A DNA stretch of 64,000 nucleotides. Source: an uncultured Alteromonadaceae bacterium. Lineage in GTDB: Bacteria > Pseudomonadota > Gammaproteobacteria > Enterobacterales > Alteromonadaceae. The DNA lies in the NCBI GenBank assembly GCA_947501935.1, contig CANMXU010000002.1, positions 186,001 to 250,000 of the forward strand. The letters run 5' to 3'. Positions 36,668 through 45,956 of the stretch are shown here, one piece after another. The translations under genes and the position numbers were made by a program. The notes under the pieces are model-generated. The model was not told where the DNA came from and made no database searches. It saw only the letters and a list, made by a program, of their open reading frames with translations. Position 1 is the first letter of the stretch. Each line of letters opens with the position of its first letter.

Positions 36668-38024
36668 AGCTAAAAATACGCTCTGCCCAACGGGCCAAAC
36701 CTGAAGTTACGCTACCAAAATGGTCACCAATAACTACGGGGGTATTTGGCATTTGCTGTTGAATGAATTTATTTAATATTGGTGACTTGGCTGTGCCGCC
36801 AGTAACAAAAATAACATCGGGCTGACAGCCTGCTTGCTCTACCGCAGCTTGCATCAATTTGCCAATATGATTCATCTCACGCGTTGTTGCTTCCAACAAA
36901 CTAGAACGACTTACTTCAACCGATAATGCTTGGCTAATATCACTCAAGTCAATTTGATGTTGCTGATGATCGGTTAAGGCAATTTTCGCTCGTTCGGCGC
37001 CATTGACTAAACGATAACTGAGCTTTTCATCATGCACTTTTAGCAAGCGCTCTACTTCGTCACTTTGCTGAGCATCACCTATTAATTCAAGTAAATAGCG
37101 ACGGTTAGCTTGGCTATAAAATTCAGTTTGCTCATTTAAGTTGTTAATTGAAACCGCTTGGCGAAAGGGAATAACGGGTACTGGCTTGCCGCTTTTCAAC
37201 ATGGAATTCATGCCTAAGCTTGGCATAATGCCTTTTAGCGCAAGTTGAATATCAAAATCGTTACCGCCCACTCTTAAACCACTATGGCTAAGCAGGTGCT
37301 TACTACGGTCATTACTATTTTTAAATTCAGGCCCCATCAGTAACATCGAACAATCGGTAGTACCGCCGCCAATATCTACCACTAAAACTTTGCTTTCTTG
37401 GCTTAGCGTGCTTTCAAATTCAAAACCTGCTGCCACGGGTTCATACTGAAATTCAACCGATTTAAAACCAACCCGCTTGGCGGCATTAGTTAATACTTGT
37501 AGCGCTTGTTGGTTACTTTTTTCCGCCTGCAAACCTTGGAAATTTATTGGCCTACCGATCACCGTATGGTTAACATCACGTTGTAATAGCTGTTCACTTT
37601 TTTGCTTTATGTTACTCATCATCGCGGCAACAATATCTTCAAACAGCTGAATTTGTACTGGTAATAAGCCACTGGCACCTAAAAAGGATTTTGGCGATTT
37701 AATATAATAGCCCTCTTCAGGGTCTTCTAAATATTGCGCTAAAGCTTGCTCGCCAAAACTTAATTCACTACTAATGCCATCGGCAGTTAATTCTCTTAAC
37801 GCCCGTTGGCCTTTTTGCAATTGCGCTAAACGCTGCGCTTTAAAATCACTCTGCTGCGCGGCTGGTAAATTTTGATAAAGCCAATTAACAATAACATCGC
37901 GATTAGGAGCATACATGGTTGAAGGAATAAAACGGCTGTCGCCACCTAGCGATAAAATTTTGGCTTGGCCCTGCTCCATTATCGCCACTGCGCAATTTGA
38001 AGTACCGTAGTCAAAACCAATCAT
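36666..38024 (-). CDS. yegD: Hsp70-like chaperone YegD
   Basis: 452-aa actin-fold ATPase of the YegD subgroup, close to the E. coli length of 450. Phosphate-1 motif MIGFDYGTSNCAVA is at the N-terminus and phosphate-2 VVDIGGGTTDCSMLL at about 215. The adenosine motif VFVTGGTAKSP is at about 410. The DnaK substrate-binding half is absent, as in the subgroup. Start at the ATG with AGGA 6 nt upstream; a longer in-frame start adds 16 atypical residues. Function in the cell is poorly defined. Confidence 0.92.
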   Translation of the reverse strand: MIGFDYGTSNCAVAIMEQGQAKILSLGGDSRFIPSTMYAPNRDVIVNWLYQNLPAAQQSDFKAQRLAQLQKGQRALRELTADGISSELSFGEQALAQYLEDPEEGYYIKSPKSFLGASGLLPVQIQLFEDIVAAMMSNIKQKSEQLLQRDVNHTVIGRPINFQGLQAEKSNQQALQVLTNAAKRVGFKSVEFQYEPVAAGFEFESTLSQESKVLVVDIGGGTTDCSMLLMGPEFKNSNDRSKHLLSHSGLRVGGNDFDIQLALKGIMPSLGMNSMLKSGKPVPVIPFRQAVSINNLNEQTEFYSQANRRYLLELIGDAQQSDEVERLLKVHDEKLSYRLVNGAERAKIALTDHQQHQIDLSDISQALSVEVSRSSLLEATTREMNHIGKLMQAAVEQAGCQPDVIFVTGGTAKSPILNKFIQQQMPNTPVVIGDHFGSVTSGLARWAERIFS

Positions 38025-38157
38025 ATTATTTCCTGTATGCCTTGTAAAAAAGCCGCGTAGCATACCGAGCAACAGCTAAGAGTTCAAGCAAAGATAAAAG
38101 CAAAGCCGATATTTACGAGTAATGTATTCACAATAAATTAAATAAAAGCGCTATCAC

Positions 38158-38234
38158 TTAAAAAATAATAATTTATTCAACTAAAGCACGACTTCTATTA
38201 TTAGCTTAACTATTACTAAATTATTATTTTTTAA
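38158..38234. repeat. Perfect 18-bp AT-only inverted repeat
   Basis: TTAAAAAATAATAATTTA (38158-38175) is the exact reverse complement of 38217-38234; the loop is 41 nt. It sits in the 346-bp gap between divergent yegD and the MoxR operon. It is not followed by a U tract suited to either gene. An AT-only 18-bp match by chance is possible in such AT-rich DNA but notable. Could be a decayed element end, protein-binding site or cruciform. Confidence 0.6.
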
Positions 38235-38370
38235 GGATTTACTTGAAGAATAAAAAAAGCGAGAATCAATATTAAGGTAACTATTTGCAACTTTCTCTTT
38301 TTACTGAACATTGTTTAAAGAACACAACATATTAAACACTATTTTTCACTTATGGTAATTATCCATTTAA

Positions 38371-39063
38371 ATGCAAAATTCGAAATTAGATAACAAACTT
38401 TTTATTAAGTTACCCGAAGGAGTCAGTGTTAATTTACTGCCCGCCGGCATTGCCATTCGCACATGTGCTTATTTATATGACTTTGCCATTCGCCTTGCTT
38501 TAATGTTAATTCTCTCGCTGTGCTTTAAATTTTTAGGCACTGCAGGTGAGGGGTTAATTTTGATCAGCTTTTTTCTGATCTCTTGGGGCTATTATATTAT
38601 CTTTGAAGCAAAAACCGGTACCACCCCAGGTAAGAAAAAATTTCACTTACAAGTTATTCAAGATAACGGTCTACCAGCCAGTTTAAGCCAAATTATCACC
38701 CGTAATTTATTACGTCCAGCCGATGCATTCCCATTTGCTTACTGCTTAGGTATCTTCACCATGGCTTTTAATAAACACTTTAAGCGCATTGGTGACTGGG
38801 CATCTGGCACTATGGTTGTACACGTAAAAGTAGCAAATAAAGAATATGATTTTACTGAACAGCAAGCTTATGTACCGCAATTTCAACTATCAACCGAAGA
38901 ACAGCAAGTGGTGATTGCCTTTGCTGAACGCGCACCAGAATTGTCTGAGCCCCGACAAGCCGAACTGGCCAATATTTTACAAAAGCAGTTAGCCGAAAAG
39001 GATGTTCACGCCGCCGAGAAACTCAAAAAAATGGCGCGTTTTTATATAGGGCAAGGCATATGA
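38371..39063 (+). CDS. RDD family membrane protein (MoxR operon gene 1)
   Basis: 230 aa. The RDD domain (about 20-150) has three to four helices: Arg in GIAIRTCAYLYDFAIR, then the Asp-containing motif, and GTTPGKKKFHLQVIQDNG typical of the family. The C-terminal tail (155-230) is cytoplasmic and helical. Its stop overlaps the next start (ATGA). First gene of a six-gene translationally coupled operon (RDD, SpoIIM, DUF4129-type, DUF4350, MoxR, DUF58). No obvious RBS. Confidence 0.88.
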   Translation: MQNSKLDNKLFIKLPEGVSVNLLPAGIAIRTCAYLYDFAIRLALMLILSLCFKFLGTAGEGLILISFFLISWGYYIIFEAKTGTTPGKKKFHLQVIQDNGLPASLSQIITRNLLRPADAFPFAYCLGIFTMAFNKHFKRIGDWASGTMVVHVKVANKEYDFTEQQAYVPQFQLSTEEQQVVIAFAERAPELSEPRQAELANILQKQLAEKDVHAAEKLKKMARFYIGQGI

Positions 39064-40010
39064 AGCAAAGCCAATTTGTTAAATTAAATCAAAGCCGCTG
39101 GCAAAACTTTGAAGACCTATGTTCAAGCGATAATAAGCAAGCCTTGCCAGCTAATTTTGGCCAACTGTATCGTCAAATTTGTAACGACCTCGCCATTGCT
39201 CGCTCTCGCCATTATTCGCCATCGTTAATTGACAAGCTTAATGTTTTTGTTGCCACCGGACAAAAGCATTTATACCAAGGCGAAAAAGCGTCAATGACCA
39301 GCTTATATAGTTTGTTTAAACAAAATTTTATGGCGAGCTTATACCTGAACCGTTATTACTTATGGATAGCTTTGCTCGCTTTTTATGGCTTAGCATTGGT
39401 GGTTTATTTGTGGGTATTAATCAGCCCCGATGCGGTTTATCACTTTCTCGATGTGCAAAGCCTTAATCAAATAGAGCAAATGTATGACCCTGCTGGCAAG
39501 GTGCAACAAGACGAGCGTGGTGCTGACTCGAATGTATTAATGTTTGGCGTGTATATTTACAATAATATTGGTATTGCTTTTCAAATGTTTGGCGGTGGCG
39601 CTCTGTTTGGTTTTGGTGCCTTATTACCACTGCTGTTTAATAGTTTCTATTTTGGCGCAGTCTCCGCGCATATTGTGCATTTAGGTTACCAAGAAACCTT
39701 CTTTTCATTTGTTATCACTCATGGTTCCTTTGAACTCACGGCTATAGCCGTAGCGGGAGCCGCGGGTTGCAAGATTGGTTTTAACTTACTCAACCCCGGC
39801 CAATATAGTCGTGGCTTTGCTGTTAAACAAGCAGGTAAAGCGGTACTGCCATTAATTGTTGGCGCCTTTATTATGTTAATGCTGGCAGCGGTAATTGAAG
39901 CATTTTGGTCGCCGTTAGATATTCCTAATATTTTTAAATATGTGGTTGGCACCTTATGTTGGCTTTATGTCATCAGAATATTTTATCGAGGCACACGTTA
40001 TGGACATTAA
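39060..40010 (+). CDS. SpoIIM/DUF95-like membrane protein
   Basis: 316 aa. Soluble N-terminal helical part (1-95), then several TM helices from about 105 on. Conserved patches MFGVYIYNNIGIAFQMFGGGALFGFGALLPLLFN and THGSFELTAIAVAGAAG are typical of the stage II sporulation M / DUF95 family, which in non-sporulators accompanies MoxR-DUF58 genes. Starts on the ATGA overlap with the RDD gene. Confidence 0.88.
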   Translation: MKQSQFVKLNQSRWQNFEDLCSSDNKQALPANFGQLYRQICNDLAIARSRHYSPSLIDKLNVFVATGQKHLYQGEKASMTSLYSLFKQNFMASLYLNRYYLWIALLAFYGLALVVYLWVLISPDAVYHFLDVQSLNQIEQMYDPAGKVQQDERGADSNVLMFGVYIYNNIGIAFQMFGGGALFGFGALLPLLFNSFYFGAVSAHIVHLGYQETFFSFVITHGSFELTAIAVAGAAGCKIGFNLLNPGQYSRGFAVKQAGKAVLPLIVGAFIMLMLAAVIEAFWSPLDIPNIFKYVVGTLCWLYVIRIFYRGTRYGH

Positions 40011-41541
40011 TAAACTGTCGTTTGTTGCCCGAAAAAGAACCCCATGGGAAGTGTTCGACTTTTGCCAGTTAATGGTTAAAAGTCATTTCCTCAGTATGTT
40101 TAAAATTGCCGCATTACTTTATATTCCTATTGCTCTGTTAAGTTGGCAGCTATTTTCCATTACTAGTGCAGGTTATATTATTTGGTGGTTAAAGCCTTTG
40201 CTTGAACGACCACTACTTGATTATTTAGCTAAACAGAGTTTTGCTCAACCGACTACTGCATGGCAATGCATTAAATCGATTAAAAATCTGAGGTTAGTCG
40301 ATATTTTCGCGATGTTAACCTATCGTCGCTTTTCCCCTAATCGCGCCTATTTAGCCCCCGTTGAACAACTGGAAAAATTACAGGGTAACGCCGGTAAAAA
40401 ACGCAAAAGCATTTTGCTTAATCGTAATAATCATAAACAATCGTTTTGGATTATTTTCTGCGTGCATATTGAAATGTTATTAGTATTTTTGTTTATGGCG
40501 ATCAGCTATAGCTTTATTCCGCAAGGCATTGATATTGACCTACAGCTAGATAACCTCAATGCCATGATAGAAGGTATTGAATACCTTTATTTTATCGCTT
40601 ATTTACTCGCGATCACTCTAATTGCCCCCTACTTTGTTACCGGCGGATTTTTAATGTATTTAAATAGCCGCATTAATCTTGAAGCTTGGGATATAGAACT
40701 CGCCTTTAAAAAAATAGCGTCAAAAACAGCGCAACTAGTCGGTGTAGTTGTATTTGCCCTAGCGACCAATTTAATGCTGCCAGCAGCAGACGTTTATGCC
40801 CAAAATTCCATAACTAAAACACTCGAAAATACCTTAGACGAAGCCAGTATAGTTAAACCATTAAGTGCACAAACACAGCTGCAACAAGCGGATAATTTAT
40901 ATAAACAACAGCAGGTTGATGATATTTATCAAGAACATCAATTAATAGATAAAATGACTTCATGGCAACCAGTAAATAATAATGAAGACGAAGTGGATTT
41001 AAAATGGCTACGTGATTTCTTTGCGAGTTTATCTGGTATCAGTAATTTTATTGGTTATCTTTTTTGGTTTTTAATTGCTTTATTGGTGTTATGGCTAGGC
41101 AAGGTTATTTATCAGAGCGGGGTCTTTTCTCGTTTAACTGGCATTAAAATGAAAGCGAAAAGCAAAACCAAATTACAAACTACCGAGCTACCGAGCTTTA
41201 TTCGCGATGTTGAGCATCAACAATGGCCTGAAGACTTATTAAGCGCCGCCCAGCAAGCGCTAACTGAACAAGAATTTCGTCAAGCATTAATGTTGGTATT
41301 AAAATTTTCCCTTAACTTTGCCCAACAGCAAAGCGATGTCAGTATTTATGCCCACATGACCGAAACCGAATGCGAACGTGCTTTACTAAAAAGCTTACCT
41401 GAGCAGTGGCATAGCAGTTACCAGCAGCTTTTTATGTTATGGATAAAATTAGCGTGGGCACATCGCTCAGTTTCAAGCGAACAAGTACACGACTTAATTA
41501 AGCAATTTCAGGCTATTGAGCAAACGAAGGCAGCGGCATGA
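40000..41541 (+). CDS. DUF4129-like membrane protein of the MoxR operon
   Basis: 513 aa from the ATG giving MDINKLSFVARKRTPW (GAGG 8 nt upstream), overlapping the preceding gene by 11 nt. Helices are at about 38-60, 145-170, 190-225 and 355-375. A periplasmic stretch spans about 260-340. The cytoplasmic C-terminal helical domain (about 400-505) resembles DUF4129 (ALTEQEFRQALMLVLKFSL and SYQQLFMLWIKLAWAHRSVS). The name rests partly on operon position. Confidence 0.75.
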   Translation: MDINKLSFVARKRTPWEVFDFCQLMVKSHFLSMFKIAALLYIPIALLSWQLFSITSAGYIIWWLKPLLERPLLDYLAKQSFAQPTTAWQCIKSIKNLRLVDIFAMLTYRRFSPNRAYLAPVEQLEKLQGNAGKKRKSILLNRNNHKQSFWIIFCVHIEMLLVFLFMAISYSFIPQGIDIDLQLDNLNAMIEGIEYLYFIAYLLAITLIAPYFVTGGFLMYLNSRINLEAWDIELAFKKIASKTAQLVGVVVFALATNLMLPAADVYAQNSITKTLENTLDEASIVKPLSAQTQLQQADNLYKQQQVDDIYQEHQLIDKMTSWQPVNNNEDEVDLKWLRDFFASLSGISNFIGYLFWFLIALLVLWLGKVIYQSGVFSRLTGIKMKAKSKTKLQTTELPSFIRDVEHQQWPEDLLSAAQQALTEQEFRQALMLVLKFSLNFAQQQSDVSIYAHMTETECERALLKSLPEQWHSSYQQLFMLWIKLAWAHRSVSSEQVHDLIKQFQAIEQTKAAA

Positions 41542-42689
41542 GTAGAAATAACCTGATTTTAATTATTTTTGTCGCCTTGGTCTTGTTAGTTATTGGTGGC
41601 AGTATTCTTTCCATAGAATGGGAAAAAGTTGAAGTTGAAACCGGTTTAACCAGCGACGCAAGCAAACAGCCACTTTTAGCCGCTCAGTTACTGTTAAAAC
41701 AATATAATGCCAGTTTAGAAAAATTAGAACGCAGCAATAGCGATGACTTCTACCTTAATGAAAAATTATCACTCGCAACAAACAGCACCTTAGTAATGGA
41801 TGAAGGCGCATTAAACGAATATCCGGGAATAGATAAAGCGATTCTGCGTTGGTTAAAAAGTGGTGGTCATTTAGTTTATATATTATCTCCCAGAAGAAAC
41901 CAGCTTATATTAGATAACAATTCCTTAATGCTCGAAAGCTTAACCGTGCTTGATAGCGAAACACCGGCAAGGCGTCATAGTTTTGTAGTGCCTGCTGCAG
42001 CTAATGTGAATATAAAAAATGACCAACAAAATTTTGATATTTACCTAACTCACCAATTTACTTTCGATAACTGCCCCGGCACAGCAATTAAAGCGCATGA
42101 ATCAGAGCTAGCTCTTATCTGTGAAGTCCCCGTAGCTCAAGGTCATATCACTTACTTACCCAGCATAGACCTTATCGCAACCAGTAATTTACACCGCTTA
42201 GATCACGGACAATTCTTACTGTGGTTACTCGGCAATAATGAGTATATGTTTTATCTGCCAAGTACCATTTCAACCAACTGGATAGTTTCATTACTAAACT
42301 GGTCATGGCAAATAATTCTCTTAGTAGTGATATTTTTTGTTGGCTGGATCTGGCATTTAGCGATGCGCCTTGGTTTACCATCTGAGCCTCATAGCAGTAG
42401 CAAAAACATTTTTTCAGCTCATATCGAAGCAGTTGGTAATTTCATGGTCGAGCATAATCATCATCAAAGTTTAAAAGCTGCCTTGGTTAAAGACCTAGAT
42501 AGCATAATGGAAAAAAGAATCGCTAATTACAAACACCTATCTGTGCAAGAACAAGCGCAGCAGTTAAGCAGTATTACTAAAAAGCACAGCCAAACTATCG
42601 AGCAGTTATTAAGCGAAGAGCTACCAGTAGATAGTGAAGAGCGCCTGCAATATATTAAATTATTTAAAGAGCTAAGGAATTCACTGTGA
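41538..42689 (+). CDS. DUF4350 domain membrane protein
   Basis: 383 aa. N-terminal TM (6-24), then a periplasmic Rossmann-like domain characteristic of DUF4350 (QPLLAAQLLLKQYNASLEKL, VMDEGALNEYPGIDKAILRWLKSGGHLVYI). A second TM lies at about 248-272 and a cytoplasmic helical tail at 280-383. ATGA overlap with the upstream gene and GTGA-type overlap with moxR. Confidence 0.88.
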   Translation: MSRNNLILIIFVALVLLVIGGSILSIEWEKVEVETGLTSDASKQPLLAAQLLLKQYNASLEKLERSNSDDFYLNEKLSLATNSTLVMDEGALNEYPGIDKAILRWLKSGGHLVYILSPRRNQLILDNNSLMLESLTVLDSETPARRHSFVVPAAANVNIKNDQQNFDIYLTHQFTFDNCPGTAIKAHESELALICEVPVAQGHITYLPSIDLIATSNLHRLDHGQFLLWLLGNNEYMFYLPSTISTNWIVSLLNWSWQIILLVVIFFVGWIWHLAMRLGLPSEPHSSSKNIFSAHIEAVGNFMVEHNHHQSLKAALVKDLDSIMEKRIANYKHLSVQEQAQQLSSITKKHSQTIEQLLSEELPVDSEERLQYIKLFKELRNSL

Positions 42690-43666
42690 GCGTATTAGAA
42701 CAACAAGCATTAACTATAGAGCAAGCATTTGAGTCAGTTAAAGCGATTAAAGAAAACATCTCAAAAGTATTAATCGGTCAAGACTTAGTTATCGAAAATG
42801 CCCTGACCGCTTTATTTGCTGGTGGGCATATTTTACTTGAAGGCGTACCTGGGTTAGGAAAAACTTTATTGGTACGCGCGTTAGCACAAAGCCTGCAAGT
42901 AAACTTTTCACGCGTGCAGTTCACCCCTGATTTAATGCCGTCAGATGTACTCGGACATAGTCTTTATGATATGAAAACCGGTGACTTTGTGACTAAAAAA
43001 GGCCCCGCGTTTACCAACTTATTATTAGCCGATGAAATTAACCGGGCGCCAGCTAAAACTCAATCGGCTTTACTTGAAGTGATGCAAGAGCAGCAAATTA
43101 CTATCGATGGCACTAGCTTACAGTTAAGCTCGCCGTTTATGGTGTTAGCAACACAAAACCCGCTTGACCAAGAAGGTACTTATCCATTACCTGAAGCTGA
43201 GCTCGATCGCTTTATGATGAAAGTGAATATTGATTACCCAAGCAAAGCCGCTGAAATTGCGTTATTAAAACTCAATACCGAACAGGTTAGCAATGAACGT
43301 AATATTGAAACCTTACCTAGCCTATTAAATGCCGAGCTTATTGAGCAAATAAAAGCCTTAGCCAGTAACGTTACCGTTGATGAACAAATTTATAATTATG
43401 CCGTTGAAATAGTGACCAAAACCCGTACTTGGCATGGTGTATTACATGGCGCAGGTGTACGAGCAAGCATTAACTTAGTTAAAGCGGCTAAAGTAACGGC
43501 ATTAATGAGTGGCCGAGATTTTGTATTACCAGATGATATTAAAGCGGTAACGCCAAATATTTTACGTCATCGTCTTATTCTAACCGCTGATTTAGAGCTA
43601 GAAGGTATTGACCAAGCCCAAGTTATTGAAGAATTATTACACAGTATTGAAGCGCCAAGAATATGA
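42686..43666 (+). CDS. MoxR family AAA+ ATPase
   Basis: 326 aa. Walker A GVPGLGKT (about 54), Walker B LLLADEINRAP (about 114), sensor 1 VLATQNP (about 155) and the C-terminal lid GVLHGAGVRASINLVKAAK. MoxR ATPases act as chaperones that mature or load VWA-type partners, here most likely the DUF58 protein. GTG start overlapping the DUF4350 stop. Confidence 0.94.
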   Translation: MSVLEQQALTIEQAFESVKAIKENISKVLIGQDLVIENALTALFAGGHILLEGVPGLGKTLLVRALAQSLQVNFSRVQFTPDLMPSDVLGHSLYDMKTGDFVTKKGPAFTNLLLADEINRAPAKTQSALLEVMQEQQITIDGTSLQLSSPFMVLATQNPLDQEGTYPLPEAELDRFMMKVNIDYPSKAAEIALLKLNTEQVSNERNIETLPSLLNAELIEQIKALASNVTVDEQIYNYAVEIVTKTRTWHGVLHGAGVRASINLVKAAKVTALMSGRDFVLPDDIKAVTPNILRHRLILTADLELEGIDQAQVIEELLHSIEAPRI

Positions 43667-44988
43667 CCCGAATAGCTTTTAGACCGTCAAGTAAAGGCTT
43701 GTTTTCTCTGGCCTTGCTGATTGTTATTTTTATTCTAGCTAAGCTCTTTAGTGATGATAACACCGTGCTTGATGGTTTAACGGCTATCACCTTGATATTA
43801 CTCGCATTTGGCCTTATTGATTTATTACAATCAAGGCGGCAGCCGAGCTTAACGATTAAACGTACCCTGCCCGGCCAGCTTAGTTTTAATCATTGGCATC
43901 ACCTTAAATATCACATCAAAAATACCGATACTCATCAGGCTAAATTACAGCTGCGCGAGCATATAAATAATGACTTTATACTTGAAGGTTTTAATACTAA
44001 CCAAACCCTAGAGCCAGATGAAGAATTACTTTTTCAAGGGCGAATACAGTCATTAAAACGTGGCGCAGCAACCGTTGGCCCACTTGAAATTTGCCTGCAT
44101 TCTCCGTGGCAATTATGGCAAAGCTATTGGTTAATTGACGATGTGCTTGACGTAAAAACCTACCCTAATTTTGAACGCTTAAGACAACAACACTTGCAAG
44201 GGATTAGTAATTTACCGATTGCAGGTTTAAAACAACGAAAAAAACGTGGTAGTGGTACAGAGTTTCATCAACTAAGAGATTTTCGCCAAGGTGACAGTAT
44301 TCGCCAAATAGACTGGCAAGCCACCAGTAAACGACAAAAATTGATCGCCAAAGAGTATCAAGAAGAGCGTAATCAACAAGTGATTGTAATGCTCGACGCT
44401 GGCCATAAAATGAATATTGAAACCGCCATAGGTTCGCACTTTGACGCCGCGTTAAATGCACTATTAATGCTGAGCCACAGCGTACTTAAACAAGGCGACT
44501 GGTTTAGTATGCAAAGTTTCAATCAGCATGAACGTTGGTTATCAGCCGTTAAAGGCGCGCAAAATGTTTCACAGGTAATGAATCATTTTTATGATTTACA
44601 ACCCGATGAAAGTGCCAGCGATTATATTAAAGCGGTTAATAGCCTGCTCAGTAAACGCAGCAAACGTGCTTTGGTATTAGTGGTAACCACACTCAATGAA
44701 GAAAATTTTGATGATTTACTGCCCGCGTTAAAAAGTTTACAACGTCATCACTTGGTAGCATTAGTGAATATTGAAAATGTTGCGCTAAGCCAAACAATTA
44801 ACAGCGACATTGAAAGTGTGAGTGATGCTAATCGTTATTGTGCGGCGCTTGAGCTAAAAAACCACTATCAAGCGCACTTAAAGCGTATTGAAAAAGCAGG
44901 GGTGATTTGTGTCAATTGCCAACCCGAGCATTTATTAACCTATGTAATTAATACATATTTAAACGTTAAGCACGCAGGTTTACTTTAA
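43663..44988 (+). CDS. DUF58 (VWA-like) protein
   Basis: 441 aa. Two N-terminal TM helices (about 12-50), then a beta-rich segment, and the DUF58 hallmark GSGTEFHQLRDFRQGDSIRQ-IDWQ (about 197-222). A VWA-like fold follows, with MLDAGHKM in place of a standard DxSxS MIDAS, so metal binding may be altered. ATGA overlap with moxR; last gene of the operon. It is probably the MoxR client; the physiological output (envelope stress or membrane integrity) is unknown. Confidence 0.9.
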   Translation: MTRIAFRPSSKGLFSLALLIVIFILAKLFSDDNTVLDGLTAITLILLAFGLIDLLQSRRQPSLTIKRTLPGQLSFNHWHHLKYHIKNTDTHQAKLQLREHINNDFILEGFNTNQTLEPDEELLFQGRIQSLKRGAATVGPLEICLHSPWQLWQSYWLIDDVLDVKTYPNFERLRQQHLQGISNLPIAGLKQRKKRGSGTEFHQLRDFRQGDSIRQIDWQATSKRQKLIAKEYQEERNQQVIVMLDAGHKMNIETAIGSHFDAALNALLMLSHSVLKQGDWFSMQSFNQHERWLSAVKGAQNVSQVMNHFYDLQPDESASDYIKAVNSLLSKRSKRALVLVVTTLNEENFDDLLPALKSLQRHHLVALVNIENVALSQTINSDIESVSDANRYCAALELKNHYQAHLKRIEKAGVICVNCQPEHLLTYVINTYLNVKHAGLL

Positions 44989-44989
44989 T

Positions 44990-45180
44990 TTCTAGCACTT
45001 GGTAACTTGGCTCTGCTGGCTTTAAGTATTGCCGCGTGAACAAGCAAGACGCGTAAACCCTTCCATGGGGCTCTACAAAAGCATCCATGCTTGTGAAGCT
45101 TGCTTTTATCACATCTGCAAAACTTAATATAAAACAGTCAATGGAGTTTTTAGCAACGATTGACTGGAACATAGCCAATA
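44990..45180. repeat. Structured intergenic element, probable dispersed repeat
   Basis: Non-coding block with stacked inverted repeats: CGCGT/ACGCG near 45031-45052, AAAAGCA/TGCTTTT (45077-45083 and 45101-45107) and CAGTCAAT/ATTGACTG (45135-45142 and 45159-45166). A 70-codon minus-strand ORF lies over it, with a peptide (ASCLFTRQYLKPAEPSYQV) that I associate with spurious ORFs on repeated Alteromonadales DNA; this recollection is not verified. Also the likely transcription stop zone for the MoxR operon. Confidence 0.45.
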
Positions 45181-45200
45181 ACTTAATTAACTTCGCGCAT

Positions 45201-45226
45201 AAAAAAGGGCGCTAGCTGCGCCCTTT
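45201..45226 (-). terminator. Terminator after DUF4234 gene
   Basis: AAAGGGCGC (45204-45212) pairs with GCGCCCTTT (45218-45226) around TAGCT; on the minus strand six U follow. Lies 22 nt after the 45249 gene stop. Confidence 0.9.
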
Positions 45227-45248
45227 ATCATACATATTAACTTGCTAA

Positions 45249-45755
45249 TTATTGATTTTGGTTATCGATCGCTTCATTAATTTTGTATTGAAAATATATT
45301 GCTGAAAAGAAAAAAGTTAACACGCCGCCTAAAGCAACCGTTTCACTTGTTCCTGCATTAATAATTTCTTCCAATGCTTTTCTAAAAGAAAATACCGCTA
45401 AGACATAAGGAATAATCATCGCAATTGTAACTATTCCAAACCCAATTAAAAAAGTAGGGTCTTCAGGTGGAAATACATACTGAATAACATTAGATATAAG
45501 AGTCCAAACAATATATACAACGAGCATACCAATCTTGACTTTAGCCGTAGTCGTTAGGCTATTAACCTTGTTGCCACGAGAGTACAACCAATACAAATAG
45601 TAAATTCCCATTGTGATTATGGAAAGACCAAGCACTCCCCAAGCACTAAATCTTTCGAGTTCTAAAACTGGCTTTTCTTCACTGACGTTAGCTAAGTTAG
45701 CTTCTGGCGCGGTAAACGCGTCGCTAATTTCTGGTGATGATTCAATATCTGACAT
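45249..45755 (-). CDS. DUF4234 family membrane protein
   Basis: 168 aa. Acidic N-terminal tail (1-30), then four hydrophobic helices: about 35-55, 75-95, 103-125 and 140-160. WGVLGLSIITMGIYYLYWLYSRGN matches the start of the DUF4234 domain (written in parts: GLSIITMGIYYLYWLY). Function unknown. Monocistronic with its own terminator. Confidence 0.78.
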   Translation of the reverse strand: MSDIESSPEISDAFTAPEANLANVSEEKPVLELERFSAWGVLGLSIITMGIYYLYWLYSRGNKVNSLTTTAKVKIGMLVVYIVWTLISNVIQYVFPPEDPTFLIGFGIVTIAMIIPYVLAVFSFRKALEEIINAGTSETVALGGVLTFFFSAIYFQYKINEAIDNQNQ

Positions 45756-45891
45756 GAAAATTCCTTAATTTATTTTATTATGTCCCAGCAAGTATGCTAA
45801 CAGAATTTTCAAATAAAAAAACACTCATAATTACACAACCTAACACTTATGTAACAAACAATAAATTTGTATGCTTGCTATAAAAAGTGCA

Positions 45892-45921
45892 AACAAAAAC
45901 AGGAAGCTGGCGCTTCCTGTT
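45892..45921 (-). terminator. proA terminator
   Basis: AACAGGAAGC / GCTTCCTGTT perfect 10-bp stem with 4-nt loop; TTTTTGTTT follows on the minus strand. Lies 36 nt after proA. Confidence 0.9.
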
Positions 45922-45956
45922 TATATTAGTGCATTATTGCTTAAGGGATACTAGAG

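Noticed and set aside
44966..45178. 70-codon minus-strand ORF as a protein gene
   Set aside because: It lies over stacked inverted repeats, overlaps the DUF58 gene end and has the look of spurious ORFs on repeats.
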